Assembly (NCBI GenBank): GCA_021234155.1
Contig: JAJEKV010000005.1
Location: 21,961,584 to 22,025,583 of the forward strand
Direction of reading: 5' to 3'
DNA: 64,000 bases
From: Isoetes taiwanensis
Taxonomy: Eukaryota > Streptophyta > Lycopodiopsida > Isoetales > Isoetaceae
Positions 44,519 to 56,140 of the stretch are shown in pieces (the first letter of the stretch is position 1; each line of letters starts with the position of its first letter). A program made the translations under genes and the position numbers. The notes under the pieces were generated by a model. That model saw nothing but the letters and a program-made list of their open reading frames with translations. It searched no databases and was not told where the DNA came from.

Positions 44519-44859
44519 AAGGGGCTTAGACAAACGTAAGGCATAGAATCGCTCCCAAAAACCCCCGCATGGAGAAGTCAAAACGGATGGCGCTCGCCAA
44601 CCTGTACCTGCACATCACCAATACCACAAACGAGAAACATACCAGAGAATAGCATCACCCAGTGGGGAAAAAAAAAAAAAAAAAAAGCATCACCCACCGG
44701 GTGGAAAAACATGAAAAACAGAACTTGTACAAAATATAATAAACAAAGAAAGGGGGGGAGGGTGGGTTCAAAGAGAATAAGGTACTGCTGAGAGAAGAGG
44801 AAGCGCCGATGAAACATCGATAATGAAAGCATGCTTAATTATCAAACAGTCATAGTCAG

Positions 44860-46400
44860 TCTGGTGTTTGCAAACTGCTAGCCGGCATTTTTGAGTAGCA
44901 GTTAATGAGCAGAGGCAACAGAGGTGAGAGTCCTCATGCAAGCAGAATCTAGGCCTCACGCTCAACCATTGATCATATCTTTACATTACGAACTCTGATT
45001 GAAGAGAGCAGAAACTGTCAGCAAGTCCTGTATTATTGCTTCATCGAGTTTACCAAGGATTTTGACGTTATGCCTCAGGAGACTTGTGGGTTAGTTTCTG
45101 ATAGCTATTTGTGGATCTGCAGAATACAATAACAAGTTATATGAGACATGCTCAGACCGACCGGAGTTTGATCAGTTGGAAAGCTGGCTTGCTGACAATA
45201 GGGGCGCGAAGCTCAACTTTTGCACCAGATCACCAGGCAGCTCATATACGCTGATGATATGGATCTTCTAACTTACTCCCTGGAAGATGATTAGTGTCAT
45301 CTGGATGTCCTAGACACATTCTGTCAGGCCACTGACATGCAAGTCAATCTGGTCAAAACTAAGATGGTCTTCATCTCATTCTCATGGGGGCCAAGGCCTC
45401 TCTCATTCACTTACTGAGAGCAAAATGTGGAGGTGACACCAACCTACAAGTATTTGGTAGTGGAGTTTTCTTCTACCAACTGGGATACTCCCATTCGCTT
45501 ATGAGTGACATCAAGCTAGAAATCATTGTATGCAATGCTAAATACCGATCACAAAGTGGAGTTGTATGATTGTGCTCATTAGTCGCACTTATGTAGGGTC
45601 TTCTTGCAGCCCGTTCTTCCATATGGGGCCGAAATCTGGGGCCTGATGGTGTCCCTTACTACCTGGAATGACTTGAAGCAGGTGCAAAAAACCTTCATCG
45701 CACGGGTGTTGGGAGTGAAATCCGCATTCCCATATCAAATTCTGCTGCATAAGACAGATTTCTTTCCTCTTTAGGGAGCAGCCCAGGATCGCTACATCGT
45801 CTACCTTTAGAAGGTGGTCAAAATGGACGATGCTCATCTCCCCACCTGGCTTACATAGTGGCAATGGGGCCGCAGGGACTTAAGTCCTATTGGAAGGAAA
45901 AGCGAGCCCAGTGGCTAGCCAGGTGGAATGTGCAGGAGCACAAGGGTATAGAAGTGCAAGCAGAAGAGGATCGCCATAGCCTGAGGCAGTACCTTCATGC
46001 TTGCTTCCTCGACAAGCTTTAGGATGTCAGCACCCTTGAACAGGTTAAGACAGCACATTACCAGCACCACATAAACTCCAATAAAGACCCAATACTGCCT
46101 GCGTACCCATTTGCTGATGAAAAAGCGCAGACTCATCGCCTCAATTTCCGCAAGTATGCATCATCTCTGAATTGAGATAGGCAAATGGATTGGAGAGCTA
46201 CGTCAAGACCCCACCAGTCATGTGATGCTGAGCACGGTTCCAGTATGGTCGCTGGGATCATATCTCTAAGAGGCCATGGATATGCGGGTTCAGCTATGTC
46301 CTCAGACATTGTCTTAACATGTACCACAACATGACATATATTTGTATAGTCTGTCAGCGTTCTTGTTACTGCCACAGTTTTTACCTTGAAGACTCTTCGG
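44860..46400 (+). pseudogene. LINE reverse transcriptase fragment (copy B)
   Basis: A non-LTR retrotransposon different from the L1-like pair. Broken plus-strand frames show, in order, HIFTLRTLIEESR (about 44965), the RT block A LYYCFIEFTKDFDVMPQE (about 45030-45085), the catalytic box LIYADDMDLL (45241-45270), DMQVNLVKTKMVF, VLPYGAEIWGL (about 45610-45650) and FIARVLGVKSAFPYQILL. Motif order is that of LINE RT followed by its C-terminal region. Spacing between block A and YADD is shorter than usual, so an internal deletion is likely. No poly(A) tail or target duplication seen. Confidence 0.82.
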
Positions 46401-46988
46401 GGTGGGGGTTTTTTAATTTAGACAGTAATACGCTGCTGCACTCTCTTTTTTTAGTCCCATATGCTGATTGATCTCTGTGGACGATAAAAATCATTCAATT
46501 ATGGGGTTTTGCTCAACTCCCTCGCTAAAAGCTGTCAAAAAACTTGAATTATTCACTTGGAAAACGTGGATCTTTTTGTGGAAATAAGGGGAGGCGTGAA
46601 GCGCGATTTGAACACTATGTTCTACATTTGAGGTCTCCATTTTGCAATACAAACCACCAATATAAAACGGGCCCGTACAAAGTCTATGTCGTGATGCATT
46701 ATGACAAAAGGTGGCAAGAAAATAGAAAATATGTCATACGTAAGTGGTGCCCGTTCCACAGCACAACTTCAGATAAAAAAAGGTAAGGTAAGGTAAGATA
46801 AGATAATATGAGGCAGCACTCATTATGCTTGACATTTTCTGGCCGACAAGATTCTGATACAAAAAAATTCGACAGCCCGCCAGCCTAGCAATTTTACTGG
46901 CCAAAATCTTTTCGATTGGAAAGTTATCTAGTACTAAACCAACTGACAAAAGCATCTGGATGTCATGCCAAATAAGTATCCTTATATT

Positions 46989-47030
46989 TACAAGAAATTT
47001 ATCGCGGCGTCCACCGCCGCGAACATTTCT
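46989..47030. repeat. GC-core hairpin (copy B)
   Basis: ACAAGAAATTTATCGCGGCG, short loop, CCGCCGCGAACATTTCT. Same family as 17781-17829, 60693-60742 and 55010-55050. Confidence 0.75.
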
Positions 47031-47689
47031 CTGGTTCCTAACTTGTGCGAGTAGATGCGCTATTAATGTCCAACATTAGATTATTGTTCTTTGCTTAGTA
47101 ATGAATTTGTATCAGTTTCAAACATTACAAACATGTTCCTAAACATGCAAGTTTAAACTAATGATTTTCCATGAAAATCTTTTTTCATTGAAGTACCACA
47201 GTCTTTCTTTTAGATATGTATGTCTCCAGCAATTTGTTCATGCATGTTGCGACCTAGAAATAGGGTGAACAAAAAAAAACCACACTAAAAAATCACCTAC
47301 CAATATTAGAAGCATCTAAATGTTTTTCGATTTTGATATGAACGTTGATTTACGACATTAATAAATAATACTATGATTATCACCACACAAGTTACATTAG
47401 AAGCATCTAGAGACAATAGAAGAAGAAATGTTAAGAGACAATAGAATAAATCTTAGTGATAGGGCAATTGTGTAAGTAGTCCTTATGTATTTGTGTTTTT
47501 AAGGAAACCACTGACTTTATTAATACATATATACAAAAATACATTGTACAAAAACACAGTTACACAGAGCAGTGTAATGGCTGGCTATGGCAGGACAAAG
47601 CTTTCATTTAGCCCTTTCGGACACGCAGAGTACCAGAATACCTTGATCTTCAATGTAAACGCGTCTCCGGCAAAAAAAAAAAAAACATG

Positions 47690-48480
47690 ACCCATCTCGA
47701 GTTTTTTTGCCCCTTCCATCCTACTTTTCCTTCTTCCAAACATAGAAGAAACATAGCTATGGCGCTCAAGTCCGACGGCCAGGCCTTGCTTAAAGGGCAT
47801 GTTCAGTGATCCACAGGGTTTGTAACATATTGGAATGAAGCAGATATTGCAGATGGAGCGGAGTTTTATGCTCTACAATAAGGAAGGAATCTGAACTCAA
47901 AGTACAGAGTTTGTGCTTGATATAGAAGCAGCTTGTGGGCGCCATTTCGCTGGAATTTAGATAGCTTGCCTTATTTGAAGCTCATAAACCTGCGCAAAAA
48001 CCAGTTAGTCGGAGATAGTCAGGCCCAAATCTTCAATGTCACAGAGCTTTCCGGCAATCTGCTGGAGGAGATTGGGAAGCTTTTAAGTTTAGAAAGCTTG
48101 GACGTATCAGGGAATGCATTGGGCAGAGCCATACCCAACAACATTACAAACTGCCATAGCCTCAGAAAGCTTGTGCTTAGATCTAACAGATTCATCGGAA
48201 AAATTCCTGTGGATATTGGGTCTGATCTAAAGCACTTACAGCAGTTGGATTTATCTTTGAACCTCTTGGATGGAACCATTCCATCAGATCTGGGAAGCCT
48301 TTCTATGCTTCAAGGAATCCTAAATCTCTCTGATAATCGGCTATGGGGGCTGGTTCCAGCGAGTCTTGGCAAGCTTCCTATTCATTGTAAGGTGTAAGCT
48401 TAGATTTGAGCTCTAACAATCTAGCCGGTTTGATTCCATAACTCTATCGAATTAGGGGCCGCAGATTGGAGGATTTGGAG
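47690..48480 (+). pseudogene. LRR receptor-like protein, N-terminal fragment (copy B)
   Basis: Upstream, an LRR N-terminal cap-like segment (MALKSDGQALLKGHVQ, then after a stop GFVTYWNEADIADGAEF) at about 47759-47880. An open frame from 47933 to 48397 follows with about five LRRs of the plant LxxLxLxxNxLxGxIP type: SLESLDVSGNALGRAIP, SLRKLVLRSNRFIGKIP, HLQQLDLSLNLLDGTIP and LQGILNLSDNRLWGLVP. The arrangement, with IG(S)DL and LQG-LNLSDNRL-GxxPASLGKLP, resembles LRR class III receptor-like kinases of the ZAR1 type. Neither a membrane segment nor a kinase domain follows, so it is a truncated gene or pseudogene. Copy A (4783-5560) is more broken. Confidence 0.78.
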
Positions 48481-50308
48481 GAACAAATTGAATTTTTGTC
48501 TTGGGCACTGGGCTGACCGGAATCTGCATAGCCAGAACTTAAGGAAAATATAACGTAGTCCACGTTGAGCATTCTTACCAGAAGAAGGTACGGCAGCGGA
48601 CTTCAACAAAAATCATATTCGTTTAATTGAGGACGGGGCGAAAATATAAATGTTAATTTAGGCGGACGAAAAAAAGAAGACTGCTTTATATCTCTAATAT
48701 CTAATTGTAATAAGGAAGGTAAGGGGCTAGCTTAGGCGTTAGTGCTTTTAATAGAAAATTATGGTTTGGATTGTACACGTGTGTGCATACAAAAATTTTA
48801 GGAGGAGGTAGTTTCCTCTAGAAGGTTCGAGTTAGTGGGTGCAGCTTTCGCATGATCTTCTGGAATTTTCCAGGCTATTCTTTGGCGTTATATATAAAGG
48901 GCGAAGGTTAAGGTAGTACGGTCAATGCAAGGAGAGAAGAGCAGAGCCAATTCCGATGTCGGTGAAGAAGAATAGTAGTAAATAGCTTTAGATCAAAAGC
49001 TTTCTCTCTTTTTTTTTTTTTTTTTTTTTGGGCTATGGCGCCTGCCGCTTTTTGCCTTCCGCACCCGCCTTTGGTCTCGGTGATTTTATCCAGTATGTTT
49101 TTCCTGAGTCTTCGTCTTTGAAATGGTGGCTGTAAAGTTAGTAGCTGTTTTCTAGCAGATCCGTTCGTCGTTGCTGGAATAGGTTCTTGGAGATTATCAA
49201 TCTTCGATGTTGTTCTTGAGTTTTTAAGCTTTTGTTTTTGTATCGGTTTCCCACTTCCAGGTAGATTTTATGCGTCTGGCAGGGCAAGGACTGAGTCTAC
49301 GCTCTCTGTTAAACCTGGCTCAAAGGATGCTTGATCTATGAAGGAGGATTATTCACGCTAGAAAGGCTTAGCCTATGATTAGACAGAGTCATTCTTTGCC
49401 AGAATTTGTTGGCAAGTTCTGCCAGAACTTTGCTCAATAGCTAAGCATATGTCTGTCGAATCACATAACATATCTTTTCCCCTGTTTGATATGTTCATTC
49501 AGCTACTTCTTTCGTACTTTCCTTCTCAGCAAAATTTGAAGTGCCTTCTGAGTCTTTGCTTGCTTGCAGATTCATCAGATAATTTCGGGCATATCTCACC
49601 CTGATGCCTTGAAAACCTGATGAATATGGCTTCATTAACCAGTTGCAAATGTCAAATGCTGCATTACTGGTGAGCGGTTGTTAGTTGAACTAAAGCTGAA
49701 GTTGGATAATCTACGGTATCTGTAGGGGATGTATGAGTGTAAGAAAGCGCAGCCTATGTTTTAGCTTGGTGATTAATTTTGCCAATCATTTGTATTTATG
49801 ACGCTCTCCGATCACGGATAGGTAGATATCCTATCCTTGCTTTTGGATATGGAAACGTCGCTTAGATATGGTGGAGACCAGAAGCATTTATACCTGCATG
49901 CAAAAGGAGAAGTTTCTCCTCGATAACTCAGACTATGCCTTAAGATTCCTTTTTTCAGTTCAGCAGACTAATTTTGGAGACAAATTTTGTCTCTGTTTTA
50001 GAATCTGGCTGGCGCATTGTTGTGTTAAGGACTAGGCAATAAAGTGCTGTTTAAATTTGTTTCTATGCAGGTTCATGGCCTGCTAAATACGCACACAGGA
50101 ACAGCCATTGGTACTGCTGCTCAGTTGAAATGGAAATTTTTCTCAGAGTTAGTTTCAGTTTGGATATTATAGGTTAAAATTCACTGCACTTGTGCTTTCC
50201 TTTTTTTTTTTTTGATGCTTATGCTTTCCTGACTCGGTGAATGATAATTTAATGTGTAGGTCTTAACAAGTTTAGTTGTCAGAGCAAGGTTTGATTCCGA
50301 TTTAAAAG
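48481..50308. other. No supported gene (copy B)
   Basis: Counterpart of 5561-7392. Poly(T) at about 49007-49029. No coding domain recognised. Confidence 0.4.
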
Positions 50309-50626
50309 TTGACGTATGACATTCAAAGAAAGAAGATACTACGTACTATTGATAATGGCTTGCGTTGTGTAGGCATTAAGGGAGGTTTCAATTTTAATCC
50401 TCGATTGAAAGTGGCAAAGTTTTTATTTCTATTCTATTATAACATTTGGCTTATATGTCAAAGGTTTTACTCAGTTCACAATCTATTTTGTCATGGATAT
50501 ATTTTATATGCTGCACCTTATACAACATGCCTAGTTTCTGATTCTGCAGTGCTACACGATCTTGCACTTTCCATGCATGCTTATAAGGGAATTAACAATC
50601 ACAAGGTCCAATTGAAGCGGGCATAG
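50309..50626 (+). CDS. Unrecognised 105-aa reading frame (copy B)
   Basis: Same frame as 7393-7710, identical over the last ~65 residues, which end in HKVQLKRA. See that entry for the possibility that only the last ~25 codons, after the TTCTGCAG acceptor, are coding. Confidence 0.3.
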   Translation: MTYDIQRKKILRTIDNGLRCVGIKGGFNFNPRLKVAKFLFLFYYNIWLICQRFYSVHNLFCHGYILYAAPYTTCLVSDSAVLHDLALSMHAYKGINNHKVQLKRA

Positions 50627-50808
50627 ATGCATTTTCCTTCTGCTAGCAATTTAGACCCATCAAATGCATTGAAGATTGTAATGAAGGCTTCTATCACAAC
50701 TTTTTGCTGCTAGATTCATCAGCTTACACAATTTTAAAGCTTCTTTAATGTACTCAATTCTTGATATTTGCAGCAATAAGTACCATGAAACTATAGTTGC
50801 ATGTAAAA

Positions 50809-51028
50809 CATTGTTGTAACATAATCTAAAGCCGTATTCATGTTATAAAAGTTGATACATTATTGATATTTGAATAATAACAAAGTGACCAATTTCTAGA
50901 TTTGGTGAACCGTAAACATTTTGTTGTAACATAATCTAAAGCCGTATTCATGTTATAAAAGTTGATACATTATTGATATTTGAATAATAACAAAGTGACC
51001 AATTTCTAGCTTTGGTGAACCGTTATAG
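50809..51028. repeat. Two-unit tandem repeat, period 110 bp (copy B)
   Basis: Same as 7889-8108. Confidence 0.9.
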
Positions 51029-51109
51029 AACATGTTAAGGATTATATTCTTGATTGGATATTCTTGGTCTTTGGCCAATCAATTACCGCTTCAATCTTCA
51101 CAGGGCCGG

Positions 51110-51545
51110 TGGAAATCCCTTCTGCTGAGATTGCATGCCCCAAGTACTCTACCTACCAATTGGCAACCTAGGAGGCGCTCATGGAGGTGCTTAGGGTTTC
51201 AGCCATGCTCTTCTGCTCATAACTCGGGATTCCGGTGTCAGATTCAGGTGTTCTTGGGCTCGTTGGAAAGCTTATCAAACGAGCTTTCTGTTGGTGTATA
51301 ATTTGTATGGTGTTTTCTCTGTTTTAGTCGACGGAATCCACCTGACAGTCCCGGCCCTCTTTTGGCGGTGCTAGGGTTTGGCTGCAGTTTTCTTTTTGCC
51401 ATAACCGTATCGGTGGCGGTTTTGGGTGTGTTTGGGCTTGTTGGAAAGCTCTTTGAGCACTCCATCCAGTGGTGCTTAAACTTTTCAGAGGTTGGCCTGT
51501 TGGGAAAGACGGTTCAGCTCTAAAACTTCGGCCTCACGAGACTTT
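51110..51545. repeat. Imperfect internal repeat with 'CATAAC..GGAAAGCT' words (copy B)
   Basis: Counterpart of 8110-8680. Segments near 51220-51285 and 51400-51455 share CATAAC, GGTGT(T/G)(T/C)TTGGGCT and GTTGGAAAGCT. Confidence 0.4.
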
Positions 51546-52462
51546 GCACCGCGAGCGAGCGGCTTCGGATAAGTTTTACGTATCATTTTGAATCAAGGCA
51601 ATGAAAAATTCTGTTAGCTTAGGGTAGCATATATTTTGATTTCAAGACATTGCATTTAGTAAAGACATTTTCTGGCATGTTAGTCACTCTAATTTGCTCT
51701 CTACTTTTCTCTGGCTTTGAGATTTCTTTAGCTCTTAAGTTTATAAAAGAGATCAAATATTTCTAGTTTATATTCAGCAACAAATTAGGGAATACAGCAG
51801 AGGCTAGGGGCTGCATAGGCAAGGCAAATGCATTTGAGTAAAAAGTGGGCCGAATAAATTCACGGAGACGAGAGAGAGGCTCGGCCCTCGCCCAGAGTAC
51901 AGGATATGAGAGCTGGACCCTGTAGTATCCAGGACCACTATAAACTCACGCCATAGAATAGCGGCCCGACTGAAAAAGACACATGCATATGTAGTAACAC
52001 ACAAAACAAAGGGAAGGGTGATACCATTATACGCATATCACGGATGATTGATCTTTTCATTCTTTTATCATCACTAAGTATAAATATAGATTGGTTGTTG
52101 TAAGCTATGAAATTAGACGGTTTCTTTGCACAATGCATCAGTTCTATCAACATAGTATATGCATGCTACGTATGAAATTAGGAAGTTTCTTTAGACGCTT
52201 TACAGTGAACTATTAGGCAGTGACTACATAAGCTGGGGATTGTGTTAACATGGTGTAGTTAGAATATTTCAAGATGGTTTATAAACACAGACCTTTGGAC
52301 ACGTGATGTTATGTTGACAGTAATTACTACATATTCATAGCTCCGGATTGGAGCTCTAATCAGTACAAATCAGTTTAGTTTAAGGTTTTTGCAGCCTAAC
52401 AATAATGGCGTGGGAAAAATCAAAATCGAGAATGGCGGAAAGCGGATCGATAATATGCGTGC

Positions 52463-52543
52463 ATTAGTGAGCCCATTACTATTAAGGTTTTTCCTCGAAA
52501 ACCCTTGGTGAGGTTTTTAATCGATAGTGTCGGCGTCACTAAT
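52463..52543. mobile_element. Hairpin (MITE-like) element (copy B)
   Basis: Counterpart of 9563-9645. Begins ATTAGTGAGCCCATTACTAT and ends CGGCGTCACTAAT, with the core TTCCTCGAAAACCC. Confidence 0.65.
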
Positions 52544-52824
52544 GTAGCCCGAGTCATAAGGCGGGGAAAGAGGGTTTGTAATATGAACCGCACAAAAGCG
52601 GCTCATAAATCCCACACAAATTGTTCAGTTAAAAGCTGATTGATAACGACGCATCTGTGCACGGCCTTGAAGCCGATCCAAAGCGGGGTGCCGGTATTAA
52701 TAGGAAAAAGTGAAGCCTTCAGAAAAGGCTACAATAAACCAGCATGATGTGCTAGTAGCGCCCATCAGGGAGCTCGCCCGTGCTACATAAGTCCATGGGC
52801 CTCAGGGCACAAGGGACAATAATG

Positions 52825-52948
<124 letters not shown>

Positions 52949-53324
52949 TTGACACATCCCTTGCTTTCAGTAGTTATTGGCTTTTTTTTTTTTTTTTTTT
53001 TTTTTTTTGTACATGTCATTTGTAAGCTACATTTCAACTATGTTTTAGTAAATATGCATGCAAAGGCGACTTCACTTGGTTTATGCAGCTTCACTTGGTT
53101 TAGTTCTAGGGTAAAATACATATATAGGAGAGAATAAATTCCTTCTCTAATTTCATTCATTGTGTGTTAGCTTCTGCCTGAAGCAAATCTCCATGCATGC
53201 ATGGTGTAACTTTGCCATTGCAAGCATTTGGTTGCCATGGAGGTCTTGAAAGTTAATTGTAATGGATGCCATTTTTTACCTTACCTAAGCCTGTATTGTT
53301 CAAAATTATACTCTTTTCCCTGCA

Positions 53325-54160
53325 AATTTAGAATGACACATCTAGCTCTCTTAAATAAGATCCATGTCTCTCCAAGATAATTCATTGGGAGCTTACTAAA
53401 GGACCCATAGATGATGCTAGGCACCCATTTTTGAAATAACCAACGTAAATGTGTCAAATGGAAGGAAATACATTTGTTGTCATAGCTACAAAGCTGCTTA
53501 GACATATGGCCATAACTTTCAAAATCAAGCTCCATTTTTTTGGCGAGAGCATCTGTTGAAAAGCTCACCAAAAGATCTACAATTAATGCTAGGCATATAC
53601 TTCTCAAATTCATAGTAGAAATGGGTCAAAAACAAGGTATTGATAGGCTGCTTCACAATGTCGTTAAATGCTAACAAAGTGACCGGTTTCTAGATTTAGT
53701 GAACCATTTATAGAGCATAAAGGATTATATTGACAAATTTCTAGATTGTTGCAAGAATCCATGTGATCACATCCCTTGGTTTCAATAGCCATTTGCTTTT
53801 GGATATCATAAGGTAAAAGATGAGGGAAAACCTTTTAAATTCTCTTGCATGATTTAGAATGATGTAGGCAACTCTCTTAGATCCGTTATGCGTCCAAGAT
53901 AATTCATTGGGAAGCTTGCTAAAAGGACCCATAGATGATGCTAAAGCCCATTTTTTGGAATAACCTAGGTAAATGTGTCAAATGCAAGAAAATACATTTC
54001 TTTTTCATAATTAGAAACTATTTGCTTAGACATATAGCCATAACTTTCAAAATCAAGCTCCATTCTTTTGGCGAGAGCATGGTTAAAAAGCTCAACAAAA
54101 GATCTACAATTAATGCTAGACATACATTTCTCAAATTCATAGTAGAAATGGGTCAAAAGA
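53325..54160. repeat. Two-unit direct repeat, period ~522 bp (copy B)
   Basis: Counterpart of 10425-11260. Confidence 0.85.
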
Positions 54161-55009
54161 AGGAATTGATAGCTTCTGTAGTTATTTGCTTTATTTTGCC
54201 TTATATGCAGCTGGCCCCTATGTCTTGGACTTACAGGTAAGAGGATGTTCAGGAACATCACCTATAAAATTTTACGTCCTCCATTAGCATTTCTTATAGA
54301 AACAACCGAAGAAAAGCCATCCCAAAGAAAGCCATCCCAAAGTAGTAGATACGTATTTCTTATCCTAAAAGCTAATGTCAATGTTTTGATCAATGCTCAT
54401 CATAACCAATCACCTAAGCTCAGACTCAAGGGAAGATGATGTTTTGTGATACATCGCCATATTCAAAATGTTCACGAAGTTTCAATTCCTTGGTAATATC
54501 CTCTAGATTTCATTCATTAAAGAAAATTTCAAGGTTGTTTTATCAATGAATATCTTATATTATATGGTCACTTTCTTCATTAAATGTAATGGCATCTTTT
54601 CTGTGCAATTTACACGTACAACAATTGCGATGTATAAGTATAACAATCACCATGTATGATAAATACAAGGCCATATTATTTAGTAGTTGTAATTTTTAGA
54701 GCTGACCCAAGATTAATGGGTCAATCCGCAAGAAGAAGGGTATTCTATTGGTCAAAGGGAAAAGCTTCCTTTTCCTGCCCTCATATTTAATATTTTCTTT
54801 ACGTTACCTATCTTCAAGTTGCATTTGTAGTCTTAGCATGAGCATAAAATATTGATATACTTGAAAATGCCCTTTACTAATTTAAGTTTTTCTTGGACAA
54901 AAGAGCTAATTTAATATGCACATTCTCCTACCCCATCATCTCACAAAATCAAATGGTTAGTGCAAATCATCTTAAGTCACTTACACATATAAGCACCCAC
55001 TAAAAAAAA

Positions 55010-55050
55010 CAAACTAGCGGCGGCGACTGCCGCCGCGACAAATTCTTGTA
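55010..55050. repeat. GC-core hairpin (copy B)
   Basis: AACTAGCGGCGGCGACTGCC followed by GCCGCGACAAATTCTTGTA. The right arm is the reverse complement of the TACAAGAA..TTTGTCGCGG arm type seen at 17781 and 46989. Confidence 0.7.
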
Positions 55051-55252
55051 TGTTTAGATATTACATCTATCCAATCAATTTTGGTGGTCTCAACTCTTAA
55101 GTGGTCATCTCTTATGGGCAATGTCCAACAAAGTCCTACGATTGAACCAAACACTCCGGTTCAAATTAAAAAGTTCCCGTCCACATGAAATACTCTAGAA
55201 TATACAGCCGGTCCAAAAAATGCCATATAAGAATTTTGACGAGTTGAAGTTA

Positions 55253-55328
55253 TAGGTCCTAGAATTTTTTCCACTAGTAGGATTTTCTTACAGGTCCTAG
55301 AATTTTTTCCACAAGTAGGATTTTCTTA
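55253..55328. repeat. 38-bp tandem pair (copy B)
   Basis: Counterpart of 12343-12418. Confidence 0.9.
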
Positions 55329-56140
55329 CGAAGCTACTTATGTATAGGGAATGCCAATATTATCCTACACTATTAAATGTTGTTGAACAACCACCCTCTA
55401 AATGTTTTATCACCATACATTGCACGCATGCAAATCAAGTGGCCATCATTGGTATGATACAATGTTGTAGCACAACTAGTTATGCGCGTGCTTTTTAGTA
55501 GAATAAACTTGGTGAAGACATTCAAAAATAGGTTGTCCACTACAACACTCGATAAGCTTGTCAAGATTTCCTTAAAAGGCTTGAAATAGAAGAATTTGAC
55601 TTTGTTGTTGCTTCCTAATGGATTTTGTAATGTAAGGGCCAACCCGGTTCAAATTAATATAATACTATTGATTGTGAACATAAGGCTTTATTCCTATTTA
55701 AAAAAAAAAAAAGGGTTTGTTATACACTGCTTATGGGTCTGTTACATTTATTTATACCACGCTAAATCCTATTTCTCTCCATTCAGGGCTTTGGCCTTTT
55801 TTTGGCCCAATTTGGCTCAGCATTATTTACACTGCAAATAACCTTTCAACCAGACTAGAGATAATATAAAGTGTTATGCTGCTGAAGCAACTATATAAGC
55901 TGGTTAAGGTTGTACTAGGGGGTGTCCATTCCAGATAGAAATAGCACTGAATCTGGCTCTTATAGTGGCACTAAATCTGACTCTTATTTTGCCATGCTTC
56001 TGATCAACCATTTCCATTCTCTAGCTAATGGAGGATTCTAAATTAACAACCAGCATGCACATTGCACAAACAACTTCACGAGCACCAGAGCTTCTTACAT
56101 TACTATAACTTCATAGACACCACCAGCACATGGTCCACAA

